Below, one piece after another: positions 33,364 to 41,971 of a stretch of DNA of 64,000 nucleotides. How positions within the stretch are numbered: the stretch's first letter is position 1; every line of letters begins with the position of its first letter. The notes under the pieces were generated by a model. It saw nothing but the letters and a program-made list of their open reading frames with translations, was not told the DNA's origin and ran no database searches. Both the position numbers and the translations under genes were made by a program. Source of the stretch: JAWMQL01 sp033283165 (lineage in GTDB: Bacteria; Pseudomonadota; Gammaproteobacteria; Pseudomonadales; Halieaceae); NCBI GenBank assembly GCA_033283165.1, contig JAWMQL010000003.1:744001-808000 (forward strand). The letters are read 5' to 3'.

Positions 33364-33632
33364 ACGACATCACCCTCATCCCGGTCTTTTTCGGGGCGGC
33401 TTTTTGCAGTTACTACTGCCGCGCCATCTGGCGTCTGTACCGGGCCGGGCCTCAGGGCCCGAGCCTGGGCGGCACCTGGCGACAACACTGGTGCAGCCGG
33501 TCGGTACTACGCAGCGCCCTGCGCTGTGCCACACACTCTCTGAGTGTCTTTCTGGGACTGGAGATCGCTGAAGAGGCGCGCCTGCCGGGCTCCTCTACCG
33601 CCGAATCCATGGAGGGAGGTATAGACCCATGA
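33360..33632 (+). CDS. Unknown 90-residue element protein with one membrane helix
   Basis: The start ATG overlaps the stop of the preceding gene (ATGA at 33360-33363). The N-terminus MNDITLIPVFFGAAFCSYYC suggests a single membrane-spanning or membrane-peripheral helix with a Cys pair. The rest is Arg- and Ser-rich (WRQHWCSRSVLRSALRC). No homology is recognised. It ends in another ATGA overlap with the next gene, so three small genes are translationally coupled. Confidence 0.55.
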   Translation: MNDITLIPVFFGAAFCSYYCRAIWRLYRAGPQGPSLGGTWRQHWCSRSVLRSALRCATHSLSVFLGLEIAEEARLPGSSTAESMEGGIDP

Positions 33633-33964
33633 TGGAGCCCCTGAATGAACTGAGCAAGCTGGAGGTTCGGTACGAGCGCTGTATCAAGGTGCTGATGGAT
33701 CGGGCACTGGACGGGACGGATGACCATGCCCGGATCGCCGCGGATGTGCTGTTGAGTGCGGACAATCACCTGCAGAAGCCCTATTCCAATTGGGTGATCA
33801 ACCTGCAAGAGCTGGATTTACTCACCCCCGGCGAAAAATTCGCCGTCCTGGGCGTCATCCAGGGGCGGGTGGCCCCAGGCCGCCTGCCCCAGTCCGTCAT
33901 ACCGAATGGCCCGGCGCTGATGCAAAGGATATGGAAACGCTGGATCAATGTGGAGGACTGGTGA
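33629..33964 (+). CDS. Unknown 111-residue element protein
   Basis: It begins in an ATGA overlap at 33629; the second ATG at 33632 is equally possible, with GGAGGGAG upstream. The product is predicted helical and soluble: LSKLEVRYERCIKVLMDRAL, then WVINLQELDLLTPGEKFAVL. No motif is recognised. Length and composition resemble the small accessory proteins that follow integrases in genomic islands. Confidence 0.55.
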   Translation: MMEPLNELSKLEVRYERCIKVLMDRALDGTDDHARIAADVLLSADNHLQKPYSNWVINLQELDLLTPGEKFAVLGVIQGRVAPGRLPQSVIPNGPALMQRIWKRWINVEDW

Positions 33965-34036
33965 CGGTGCTCAACGTTAGCCAACAACGCATTTCTGAGT
34001 ACCCAAACTAGAGCTTAAGTCCCCAAGGAGCCTGTC

Positions 34037-34741
34037 ATGTCGAACGTCATTGTCCTCCGGCCACCTGAGGTAACCCCGAAAGCCCTACCCGCCTGGCTCG
34101 ATCACCTGCTGACCCAGGCACACCGGGTGGGGATGTACCGACGGCGAGGAGATCCCTTGCGGGAGGCGGCCCAGCAGGCCGCCAACCGTGACATCGACAT
34201 GGTACACCTGCGTCTCGAAGTTCGGTGCTTACTCCTCCGATACTGTCACAACTGCCTGCTGAAGATTACCCCGCCCATGCAGCACAGTGCCCCCATCCGC
34301 CAGGCCGTACGGCGTATCCTTCAGCTGGCGGAGCGGGAAAGTGCGGGCGGCGACGTAACGAACAAGGACTGGCGACAGGCGGTGGATGCCCTTATCGACG
34401 TAGAAAACGCGATAAACGCAGACAGTTCCATGCCTCGGTTATGCCTTATTCCCGGCGAGTCTAGAGAAGCGCATCAGGCACGTCGTGCAGGCTGGGAACG
34501 CGAGATGAGCGCGATCACCGCCAGTCGCGCCGCGCTTGACCTGGTGCAGCTATTGGCCACCTCCGGGGTCAGCTATATCGCCCCGGCCTGTGACAAGTAT
34601 GAAGGACAGGCCTATGCAGCACTGGCATATCTGGCTGGATATTCAACATCAAACGACGGCGAGCTGTCAGTCAGTGGTGCGTACTGTGTGCTACAGGAAT
34701 TTGGTTGTGACCTGATGAGTTTTCTGGAACAACTCGCCTAA
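34037..34741 (+). CDS. Unknown 234-residue element protein
   Basis: The ATG is preceded by AAGGAGCCTGTC, the same leader as the excisionase-like and integrase genes. The protein is helical and cytoplasmic with a Cys/His-bearing stretch (LEVRCLLLRYCHNCLLK, about residues 59-75) and a C-terminal helical domain. No family is recognised. Its stop codon falls about 12 bp before the IS3 fragment, so the C-terminus may have been altered by that insertion. It could be the main cargo gene of the element. Confidence 0.65.
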   Translation: MSNVIVLRPPEVTPKALPAWLDHLLTQAHRVGMYRRRGDPLREAAQQAANRDIDMVHLRLEVRCLLLRYCHNCLLKITPPMQHSAPIRQAVRRILQLAERESAGGDVTNKDWRQAVDALIDVENAINADSSMPRLCLIPGESREAHQARRAGWEREMSAITASRAALDLVQLLATSGVSYIAPACDKYEGQAYAALAYLAGYSTSNDGELSVSGAYCVLQEFGCDLMSFLEQLA

Positions 34742-34753
34742 TATAATCCGGTC

Positions 34754-34822
34754 AGACATGCCTGCCTCATTCTGCTGTACCGCCGCCACGATTTGTTCCA
34801 CCGTGTACCGCTTCTTCTTCAT
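34754..34822 (-). pseudogene. IS3-family orfA remnant (5' end)
   Basis: On the minus strand an ATG at 34822, preceded by GGAGGG, opens MKKKRYTVEQIVAAVQQNEA followed by GM. This is the classical N-terminus of IS3-family OrfA proteins. Homology ends after about 22 codons, where the sequence runs into the 34037 gene. No terminal repeat is certain; TGTGAATTTCCAGCTAGACT, reading into orfA from 34869, is a possible left end. Confidence 0.7.
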
Positions 34823-34975
34823 CGGCAGACCCTCCGTCTTAGGTCAGTCTAGCTGGAAATTCACATATCTGATGGCTCAGATTCTTGGGGGAAGCTCACA
34901 ATCTCCACCGTCGATTCGAAATATTCAGCGAATTGTACGTTGCCGTTGAGACCGGATACAAAAGCGTGGAGAGTG

Positions 34976-35245
34976 CTAAGATACTGGATTCACACGGTGG
35001 ATGAGTTTTTTGACCACACGGGCACCCGCGAGCAACTGCTCCACGTTATCCCGGTAGGCATCGAAGCTCATCACCGTCTGCTCGGGCGTGCCGCCGGCGG
35101 CCACGCCGGTGCGCACCAGCCGGGCTTCCGGGTGAAACAGGTCCGCGACCGCCGCCAGGTTGCGCGTGCCGGGCGGACCGGAAACGGCGGCGTACAGGCG
35201 ACGGGTGATGGCTTGCGGGTCAAAGTCGGCGAACTGCGCGCTCAT
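34976..35245 (-). pseudogene. 3'-truncated SnoaL/NTF2-like gene
   Basis: The first 74 residues (TRRLYAAVSGPPGTRNLAAV, ADLFHPEARLVRTG, SFDAYRDNVEQLLAG) look like the N-terminal half of a SnoaL-like (NTF2-fold) protein, normally 120-150 residues. After about 35023 the similarity stops. A 15-residue unrelated tail runs to the stop at 34976. The missing half marks the right edge of the disturbed region between the integrative element and the chromosome. It ends an array of minus-strand genes headed by the BCKDH operon. Confidence 0.65.
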
Positions 35246-35266
35246 ACGATCCCTCCTGATGGTGTG

Positions 35267-37150
35267 TCAGACATTGGCGCCCTGCGTGTCCCGGGAGACC
35301 GCGGCCAGGTCCTCGGCGTTCATGATGATGTCCCGGTAGCTGCCGCCGGCGGGAATCATCGGGAACACGTTCTCCTCGGCCTCCACGATGACATCCAGCA
35401 GGTAGGGCTCGGCGGGGTCGGCCAGCAGGCGCTCGTAGGCCGCGGCCAGGTCTTCCGGCCGCGACACCCGCTCCGCCTTCACCCGGTAGCCCGCAGCGAT
35501 GGTGGGAAAATCCGGGTAGATATCCGCCTCGTCGGCGGCCTTCACCGCCATCGGGTCGGCCAGGTGGGAGTCCGCCCGGTGGCCCTCATAGATCATGTCC
35601 TGCCACTGGCGCACCATGCCCAGCCACTGGTTGTTGATCACCACCACTTTCACCCCGATGCCGTAGCGCCGGCAGGTGGCCAGCTCGTGCACCGTCATGT
35701 TAAGCGAGCCGTCGCCGTCGATGTCGATCACCTGCCGCTCCGGGCAGGCCACCTTGGCGCCGATGGCCGCCGGCAGGCCGTAGCCCATGGTGCCAAAGCC
35801 CGAGCTGGACAGGAAGGAGCGCGGCCGCCGCGAGCGGTAGTGCTGCATGGCCCACATCTGATGCTGACCCACCCCCAGGCTGACCACGGCCTCGCCGCTG
35901 GTCATGTCGCTCAGCAGGCGGATGGCGTACTGCGGGCTGATGGACGCCTTCTCCGGTACCTCGAAGGGATGGCTCTCCCTCAGGCTCGCCAGGTAGTCCA
36001 GCCAATCCCGGGGCGCCTGGCGCGCGGCGCGGCCCAGCAGTTGCTCCAGGGCCGCCTTCACGTCCGCGCAGATCGGCAGGGTGACCACCTTGTTCTTGTT
36101 GAGCTCGTCGCGGTCGATATCGATGTGGATGATCTTGCCCCGGGCGATGAACTGCTGGACGTTGCCGGTGACCCGGTCGTCGAAGCGCACCCCCAGGGCC
36201 AGCACCACGTCCGCTTCGTTGATCGCCACGTTGGCGTATTTCGCGCCGTGCATGCCGAGGCTGTGCAGGGCCAGGGGGTGGTCCGGCGGGAAGATGCCCT
36301 GCCCCATCACCGTGGTGGTGACCGGGCACTGCAGCTGTTCGGCCAGTGCCAGCAGCTGCGCCGCGCAGTCCGCCGCCACGATGCCACCGCCGGCGTAGAT
36401 TACCGGGCGCTGCGCCTCCGCCAACAGGCGGCAGGCCTCCTCGAGCTGGTTGTCGGTCAGGCCGCCGATGGGCTGCTCCGGCGGCTCTATCACCGCGGGA
36501 ATGCGCGGCGGTATGTAGTTGCCCTCGGCATCCTTGGGGTAGTGCTGCTGGATGTCCTTGGGGATGTCGATCAGCACCGGGCCCGGCCGGTTGCCCCCGG
36601 CCAGGGAGAAGGCCTCCCGCACCACCTCGGGGATATCGGTGACCCTTTTCACCAGGTAGTTCTTCTTGCTGATCGGCCGGGTGATGCCGACGATATCCAC
36701 TTCCTGGAAGGCGTTCTTGCCCAGCAGGGGCGAGGGCACGTTGCCGGTGATGGCGACGATGGGCGTCGAGTCGCTGTTGGCGTCGGCGATACCGGTGACC
36801 AGGTTGGTGGCCCCGGGGCCGGAGGTGGCCAGGCAGACCCCCACCTTACCGGAGGCCCGGGCGTAACCTTGGGCGGCGTGCACCGCACCCTGCTCGTGCT
36901 CGGTGCGCACGCAGTGGATGCCGAACTCCCGCAGTACGTCGAAGATCTCCAGGTTGGCGCCACCCGGGTAGCCGAACAGCACGTCCACGCCCTCCGCCTG
37001 CAGCGCCTTGGCCAGCAACTGCGCGCCGCGCAGGGCCTGCCCGCGCTGTTCGGGCTTGAGATCAGTCAGGGCACCGCCGGTGACCGTGCTCTGGGTCTGG
37101 TAGGTGACGTTGTCGTCTGCTGTATGTAGCTGGGGGTTGTCAGCCTGCAC
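35267..37150 (-). CDS. ilvB: Acetolactate synthase large subunit-like ThDP enzyme
   Basis: The 627-residue product has the three-domain AHAS architecture. The catalytic Glu is E86 in RTEHEQGAVHAAQGYARASG. The central FAD/CoA-like domain is present. The C-terminal thiamine diphosphate motif is DIDGDGSLNMTVHELATCRR and ends in NN. AHAS condenses pyruvate or 2-oxobutyrate to acetohydroxy acids for Val/Leu/Ile synthesis. No ilvN small subunit or ilvC is adjacent. It overlaps the Leu/Val-type dehydrogenase gene by 11 bp and lies in a catabolic operon. A second, non-biosynthetic AHAS-like role is therefore possible. The N-terminal 38 residues are an extension beyond the usual start. Confidence 0.87.
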   Translation of the reverse strand: MQADNPQLHTADDNVTYQTQSTVTGGALTDLKPEQRGQALRGAQLLAKALQAEGVDVLFGYPGGANLEIFDVLREFGIHCVRTEHEQGAVHAAQGYARASGKVGVCLATSGPGATNLVTGIADANSDSTPIVAITGNVPSPLLGKNAFQEVDIVGITRPISKKNYLVKRVTDIPEVVREAFSLAGGNRPGPVLIDIPKDIQQHYPKDAEGNYIPPRIPAVIEPPEQPIGGLTDNQLEEACRLLAEAQRPVIYAGGGIVAADCAAQLLALAEQLQCPVTTTVMGQGIFPPDHPLALHSLGMHGAKYANVAINEADVVLALGVRFDDRVTGNVQQFIARGKIIHIDIDRDELNKNKVVTLPICADVKAALEQLLGRAARQAPRDWLDYLASLRESHPFEVPEKASISPQYAIRLLSDMTSGEAVVSLGVGQHQMWAMQHYRSRRPRSFLSSSGFGTMGYGLPAAIGAKVACPERQVIDIDGDGSLNMTVHELATCRRYGIGVKVVVINNQWLGMVRQWQDMIYEGHRADSHLADPMAVKAADEADIYPDFPTIAAGYRVKAERVSRPEDLAAAYERLLADPAEPYLLDVIVEAEENVFPMIPAGGSYRDIIMNAEDLAAVSRDTQGANV

Positions 37151-38213
37151 GGGTCTTTACCTCTTCGTTCCAGAAAAAACGCTCCTGCGCCAGCTCATCG
37201 GCGACAGCACAGGTCGGACGACCTCCAGACTCGGAGCGTGCAAAGATTTCGGCGAGCGTGTCGGCAATGGTTTCGATATGCCGCCGCTTGGCGGCATCAT
37301 CACCCCCCTGCTGTTCGTAGGCGATATCGATGATACCACCGGCGTTCAACACGTAGTCGGGTACATACAACGTTCCCCGCACGTGCAGGCGCTCGCCGTG
37401 GGCGGGCGTTGCCAGCTGGTTGTTGGCAGCCCCCGCGATAACCGGCGCGCGGATCGCATCGACCGTGTGGTCATTGATCACCGAGCCCATGGCGCAGGGA
37501 GCGAAGACGTCTACGGCGAGGGCGTGAATGGCATCCACCGGTACTACATTGGCACCGAACTCCCGATGGGCCCGCACCACGTTATCCGAAAAAATGTCAG
37601 CGACATACAAATCGGCGCCCGCCTCATGTAGCAGACGGGCCAGGTGGTACCCGACATTGCCAACACCCTGGATGGCCACTGCCACCCCCCTCAGGTCATC
37701 GCGCCCGAGCTTGTGCTGCACGGCGGCCTTGAGGCCGACAAAGGTACCGTAGGCCGTCGAGGGCGAGGGGTCGCCCCCATGCGCGGCCGCTTCCACCAAC
37801 CCCGCTACCCAGGGCGTCCGCTCCGCGATCACCTTCATGTCGGCCACCGACGTACCGGAATCCTCGGCGGTGACATAGCGTCCGCCGAGGGTGTCGATAA
37901 ATTCGCCCATGGCAAGCAACAATTCGCGCGTTTTCTCGCTGCGCGGGTCACCCATGATCACCGCCTTGCCGCCGCCCAGGGACAGGTTCGCCAGGGCGGA
38001 TTTGTAGGTCATCCCCCGGGAGAGACGCAACGCATCGGTGAGCGCCTCTGCCTCGTTGACATAGCGCCACATGCGACAGCCTCCCAGGGCGGGGCCACGG
38101 CTGGTGTTATGCACAGCGATAATGGCGCGCAGCCCGCTGCGCTCATCGCTGCAATGTACCACCTTCTCATGGCGGTCAAAGTCGGGGTGGGTACGAAAAT
38201 CAGTCACCAACAT
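37140..38213 (-). CDS. Glu/Leu/Phe/Val-family amino acid dehydrogenase
   Basis: This 357-residue NAD-dependent dehydrogenase has the dimerisation domain, the catalytic lysine motif SLGGGKAVIMGD (about residues 76-87), the Asp in VTAEDSGTSVADM, and a Rossmann domain beginning VAIQGVGNVGYHLARLL (about 179-195). Size and the GGCRMWRY segment fit leucine/valine dehydrogenases rather than glutamate dehydrogenase (about 450). It would deaminate branched-chain amino acids to 2-oxo acids, the substrates of the BCKDH complex encoded just upstream (15 bp). It overlaps the acetolactate synthase-like gene. Confidence 0.9.
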   Translation of the reverse strand: MLVTDFRTHPDFDRHEKVVHCSDERSGLRAIIAVHNTSRGPALGGCRMWRYVNEAEALTDALRLSRGMTYKSALANLSLGGGKAVIMGDPRSEKTRELLLAMGEFIDTLGGRYVTAEDSGTSVADMKVIAERTPWVAGLVEAAAHGGDPSPSTAYGTFVGLKAAVQHKLGRDDLRGVAVAIQGVGNVGYHLARLLHEAGADLYVADIFSDNVVRAHREFGANVVPVDAIHALAVDVFAPCAMGSVINDHTVDAIRAPVIAGAANNQLATPAHGERLHVRGTLYVPDYVLNAGGIIDIAYEQQGGDDAAKRRHIETIADTLAEIFARSESGGRPTCAVADELAQERFFWNEEVKTRAG

Positions 38214-38227
38214 GGCTCACTCCAAAT

Positions 38228-39460
38228 CTACACGAAAATGGCGCCGGGATTTTCCAGCGTGGTCTTCAATGCCTGCACCAGTTGCGCCCCGTCGTAGCCG
38301 TCGACAATACGGTGATCGAAGGAGGCCGAGAGATTCATCATGGTGCGGGCGACGACCTGGCCGCTGCGAATCACCGGGCGTTCCTGCATCTTGTTCACAC
38401 CGATAATCGCCGTCTCGGGAGCATTGATGACCGGGGTTGTGGCAATGCCGCCGATCGCCCCGAGGCTGGTGATGGTGATCGTGGAGCCGCTGAGCTCCGC
38501 CGGGCTCGCCTTGCCCTCCCGAGCCAGGCCAGATACCCGGGACACCTCGGCTGCTACCTGCCAGAGATTCAGGCTCTCGCAGTGCCTGACCACCGGCACC
38601 ATCAGGCCGGCCTCGGTCATTGTGGCCACGCCGATGTGCGCTGCCTCGTACTCGGTGAGTATCTCTGCCGCGTCGTCAAAGCGGGCATTACAATGTGGAA
38701 AGCGCGGTAACACCTTGACCAGCGCCAGCATCAGGAACGGCAGCAGGGTCAGCTTCGGTTGCTGCTCATCACGATTCCTATTGAGGTGCCCGCGCAGGTT
38801 CTCGAGTTCGGTGACATCCACTTCCTCGATATAGGAGTAATGCGGAATGTTGCGCTTGGACGCCTGCATTTTGCGGGCGATCACCCGGCGCATCCCGCTG
38901 AGCTTGACCTCCCGAGTAGCGCTCCGCGACTGCCCACCACGCACGGCCAACTCTCCACCGGCTCCCAGGAAGGCGTCGAAGTCCCGGTGGCTGATTCTGC
39001 CCTTAGGTCCACTCCCCGGCACTACGGCCAGGTTTACTCCCTCCTCCCTTGCGCGCTTGCGCAGGGAGGGCGAGGCCAGAACCTGGTGGAACAGTGGGTC
39101 GCCCGCGGGCACGCCGGCAGACGTATCCTGGCGCGGCACCGGCTGTGCCGCCAGGCTGTTCTCGCCACGCGGTTCGGCCGTAGCCTGAGGAACGCTTTCG
39201 AACGAATTTTCACCTTCGTCCTCCAGCGCGAAACGCACCAACTCGGCGCCGACAGCCAGCACCTCCCCCGCCTCGCAGCCCAGCGCCACGACCGTGCCGG
39301 CGACGGGCGAGGAAACTTCCACCACGGCCTTGTCCGTCTGCACGTCCGCGAGGTGGTCGTCCTCGGCGACGACATCGCCGACCTTCACATGCCAGGCGGT
39401 GATTTCCGACTCGACGATACCCTCACCGAGGTCAGGCAGCTTGAATGAATAGGTTTCCAT
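38228..39460 (-). CDS. bkdB: BCKDH E2, lipoamide acyltransferase
   Basis: The product of about 410 residues starts at the ATG before ETYSFKLPDLGEGIVESEIT, with a GAGGA Shine-Dalgarno. One lipoyl domain with the lipoylated Lys in VQTDKAVVEV comes first, then a Pro/Ala-rich linker, a peripheral subunit-binding domain (SPSLRKRAREEGVNLAVVPG), and the catalytic acyltransferase domain with the active-site FDHRIVDGYDGAQLV. It transfers branched acyl groups to CoA. The E3 dihydrolipoamide dehydrogenase is not in the window. Confidence 0.95.
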   Translation of the reverse strand: METYSFKLPDLGEGIVESEITAWHVKVGDVVAEDDHLADVQTDKAVVEVSSPVAGTVVALGCEAGEVLAVGAELVRFALEDEGENSFESVPQATAEPRGENSLAAQPVPRQDTSAGVPAGDPLFHQVLASPSLRKRAREEGVNLAVVPGSGPKGRISHRDFDAFLGAGGELAVRGGQSRSATREVKLSGMRRVIARKMQASKRNIPHYSYIEEVDVTELENLRGHLNRNRDEQQPKLTLLPFLMLALVKVLPRFPHCNARFDDAAEILTEYEAAHIGVATMTEAGLMVPVVRHCESLNLWQVAAEVSRVSGLAREGKASPAELSGSTITITSLGAIGGIATTPVINAPETAIIGVNKMQERPVIRSGQVVARTMMNLSASFDHRIVDGYDGAQLVQALKTTLENPGAIFV

Positions 39461-39471
39461 GCCATCCGTCC

Positions 39472-40494
39472 TCAATCACAGGCGGCGGCGCGTTGTAGCG
39501 CCTCGCTGATCCGTTCGCGACTGGGAAAATACTCCCACTCGAACGCGTGGGGATAGGGCGTATCCCAGCCCGTCACCCGCTCAATCGGCGCGCGCAGGTG
39601 CCAGAAACACTTTTCCTGCACCACGGCCACCAGCTCCGCACCAAAGCCGCTGGTGCGCGTCGCTTCATGGATCACCACACAGCGCCCGGTTTTCTGCACG
39701 GAGGCGGCCACGGTCTCGAGGTCCAGGGGCAGCAGGGTGCGCAGGTCAATCAGTTCCGCATCGACACCACTGTGTGCGATGGCCGCCTCGGCCACGTGAA
39801 CCATTGTGCCGTAAGCCAAGACGGTGACCTCCGTTCCTTCGCGAAGCACACTGGCCTTGCCGAGCGGCACCCGGTAGTGCTCCTCGGGCACCTCACCCTG
39901 CGGATGCCTGGCCCAAGTGGCAGGGCCTTGGCTGCCGTTGTTGTGGCCATAGAAGGGCCCGTTGTAGATGCGCTTGGGCTCGAAGAACAGCACCGGATCG
40001 TCATCCTCGATGGCACTGATCAGCAGGCCCTTGGCATCGTAGGGATTTGAGGGCATCACGGTTTTCAGCCCGCAGACGTGTGTAAAGATACCCTCCGGAC
40101 TCTGGGAATGGGTTTGCCCGCCGCGAATGCCGCCGCCACAGGGCGCGCGCACCACGACCGGGGCCCAGAACTCGCCGCCACTGCGGTGGCGCAGGCGCGC
40201 AAGCTCGGAAATAATCTGGTCGATGGCCGGGTAGATGTAGTCGGCAAACTGCATCTCCACGACCGGTCGCAATCCGTTGACACCCATGCCGATGGCAGCG
40301 GCCACGATACCCCCTTCCGCGATGGGGGTATCCAGCGCCCGGTGGGCGCCGTATTTCTCATACAGGCCCTCGGTACAGCGGAATACGCCGCCGAAATACC
40401 CCACATCCTCTCCCATCACCAGCACGGCAGGGTCCCGTGCCATGGTGCAGTCCAGGGCCGAATTGATGGCCTGAACCATGCTCATTGCCGTCAT
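39472..40494 (-). CDS. bkdA2: BCKDH E1 beta subunit
   Basis: The 340-residue subunit starts at 40494, overlapping the E1-alpha stop by ATGA; the frame is open further upstream but only antisense to coding E1-alpha sequence, without family similarity. Typical segments are VLVMGEDVGYFGGVFRCTEG, DTPIAEGGIVAAAIGMGVNG, FADYIYPAIDQIISE and the C-terminal DLRTLLPLDLETVAASVQKT. It forms an alpha2-beta2 heterotetramer with E1-alpha for oxidative decarboxylation of branched 2-oxo acids. Confidence 0.95.
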   Translation of the reverse strand: MTAMSMVQAINSALDCTMARDPAVLVMGEDVGYFGGVFRCTEGLYEKYGAHRALDTPIAEGGIVAAAIGMGVNGLRPVVEMQFADYIYPAIDQIISELARLRHRSGGEFWAPVVVRAPCGGGIRGGQTHSQSPEGIFTHVCGLKTVMPSNPYDAKGLLISAIEDDDPVLFFEPKRIYNGPFYGHNNGSQGPATWARHPQGEVPEEHYRVPLGKASVLREGTEVTVLAYGTMVHVAEAAIAHSGVDAELIDLRTLLPLDLETVAASVQKTGRCVVIHEATRTSGFGAELVAVVQEKCFWHLRAPIERVTGWDTPYPHAFEWEYFPSRERISEALQRAAACD

Positions 40495-41843
40495 TGCTGC
40501 CCCCGCATCGCTGTCTGCTGCCGCTGCAGGTGCGGCGGCATCGCCTTGAACACGTCCTCGAACATGGTTTCCACCGGCCAGTGGGGCCCCTCTTCCAGGG
40601 TGCCGAGAGCAATGGCCGCCTTCCAGTCCCGGGTCACGGACTCCTTCAGTTCCACTTCGAGGCCGGCATGCTGTTCCTCGCTCCATTCTCCCAGCACGAT
40701 AAGATGTTGCTTGAGCCTCGCCACCGGGTCCCCCAGGGGCCAGGCGTTCGCCTCCTCCTTGGCACGGTAGCCTTCGGGATTGTCACTCGTGGAGTGCCCC
40801 TCCACCCGATAGGTAAACAGTTCCACCAGAGTGGGCCCCATACCGGCGCGGGCGCGTGCCGCAGCCCATTCGGTCACGGCGTACACCGCCAGAAAGTCGT
40901 TGCCATCCACGCGTACACCGGGAATGTTGAAGCCCGGTCCGCGGGCGGCAAAGGTCGTGCCGGTGGAAGCGAAGCTCTGGGGAGTGGAAATGGCCCATTG
41001 ATTGTTCACCACATTGAGAATCACGGGCGCCCGATAGGTGGCGGCAAACAACATGGCATTGTGCACATCCGCCTCCGCTGTGCTGCCATCCCCGACCCAG
41101 GCGGCGGCAATGTGATCCTCCCCCTTGTAGGCCGCGGCCATGGCCCAACCGACGGCCTGGCTGTACTGGGTGGCGAGGTTGCCGGAGATGCTGAAAAAAT
41201 TGCCCGGCTTCCAGCTGTAGAACACGGGCATCTGGCGGCCCTTGAGATTGTCACCGGCGTTGGAGATGCAGTGGCACATCATGTCGACTACTGTGCGGCC
41301 GCGTACGAACAGCAGACCCTGCTGGCGATAGCTGGGGAACAACATATCGCCACTTCGCAGCGCCATGGCCTGGGCAACGGCGACGGCCTCTTCGCCGGTG
41401 CATTTCATGTAAAAGGACAGTTGGCCCTGGCGCTGCATGCGGAACATACGGTCATCGTAGGCACGGACGTGCAGCATGTGCCGCAGGCCCTGCCGCAGTT
41501 GTTCCGGCGTCAACGTCGGCCGCCAGTCACCGACAGCCGTGCCGGCATCGTCCAGCACCCGGACCAGCCCGTGGGCCAGGTCGTGGGTGGCCTGGGCGGC
41601 GACATCGAGGGGCGGTTTGGCAGTGACACCTGCCGGCGGAATGTGGAGCCCGGAGAAATCCGGCGTTTCGCCCGGCCGGGAGGAGGCGCGGGGCACAAAG
41701 AGCTTACTGGCGCGAGGTTCGGCCACAGTTATTTTCCTTATTGCTGGAGGCGTGGATGACGCCCCCGTGGTTACCGAAACCGGCCCCTCGTAGACAGCCG
41801 GCTCCCTGACTGCGCGGGGATCACCCGCGAAGCGCACAGCCAT
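40491..41843 (-). CDS. bkdA1: BCKDH E1 alpha subunit
   Basis: This 450-residue thiamine diphosphate-dependent subunit has the ThDP motif WVGDGSTAEADVHNAMLFAA ending in NN (about residues 240-270) and the phosphorylation-loop-like region FTYRVEGHSTSDNPEGYR. An N-terminal extension of about 90 residues (Pro/Ala-rich) precedes the conserved domain, as in Pseudomonas-type E1-alpha. It is the first gene of the minus-strand operon, divergent from the Lrp-type regulator across 128 bp. Confidence 0.95.
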   Translation of the reverse strand: MAVRFAGDPRAVREPAVYEGPVSVTTGASSTPPAIRKITVAEPRASKLFVPRASSRPGETPDFSGLHIPPAGVTAKPPLDVAAQATHDLAHGLVRVLDDAGTAVGDWRPTLTPEQLRQGLRHMLHVRAYDDRMFRMQRQGQLSFYMKCTGEEAVAVAQAMALRSGDMLFPSYRQQGLLFVRGRTVVDMMCHCISNAGDNLKGRQMPVFYSWKPGNFFSISGNLATQYSQAVGWAMAAAYKGEDHIAAAWVGDGSTAEADVHNAMLFAATYRAPVILNVVNNQWAISTPQSFASTGTTFAARGPGFNIPGVRVDGNDFLAVYAVTEWAAARARAGMGPTLVELFTYRVEGHSTSDNPEGYRAKEEANAWPLGDPVARLKQHLIVLGEWSEEQHAGLEVELKESVTRDWKAAIALGTLEEGPHWPVETMFEDVFKAMPPHLQRQQTAMRGQQ

Positions 41844-41971
41844 AATAGTCCTGTGGACGGGTAATTTTTATGCCTTATGAATACTCGCAGCCGAGGTTAT
41901 TTGTGTTCCTTATACGCATTTTTAACATATAGGGTATTATTATTTGCCAACCTGCACTTCAGGCGTATCAC

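Larger units (their letters stand above)
31075..34975 (+). mobile_element. Integrative element next to tRNA-Met (approximate limits)
   Basis: The region contains, in order, phased AT-rich repeats, an ISL3 fragment, an excisionase-like gene, a tyrosine recombinase and four unrecognised small genes, then an IS3 fragment and a truncated chromosomal gene. Position directly behind a tRNA gene and the recombinase type fit a tRNA-targeting genomic island. I could not find a direct repeat of the tRNA 3' end at the right side, so the right limit is a guess and the element may be deleted at that side. Confidence 0.6.

Noticed and set aside
34975..35023. Direct repeat of the tRNA-Met 3' end as right attachment site
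   Set aside because: I searched 34.7-35.1 kb by eye for GTCCACCCGTAGCTACCA or part of it and found none.
34940..37129. 729-codon open frame on the plus strand
   Set aside because: It is the antisense of the acetolactate synthase gene and has the His/Val/Gly-rich composition of a shadow frame in GC-rich DNA.
40495..40686. 64-residue N-terminal extension of E1-beta
   Set aside because: It is antisense to nothing useful and merely an alternative frame of E1-alpha; the ATGA overlap at 40491-40494 gives a normal-length E1-beta.
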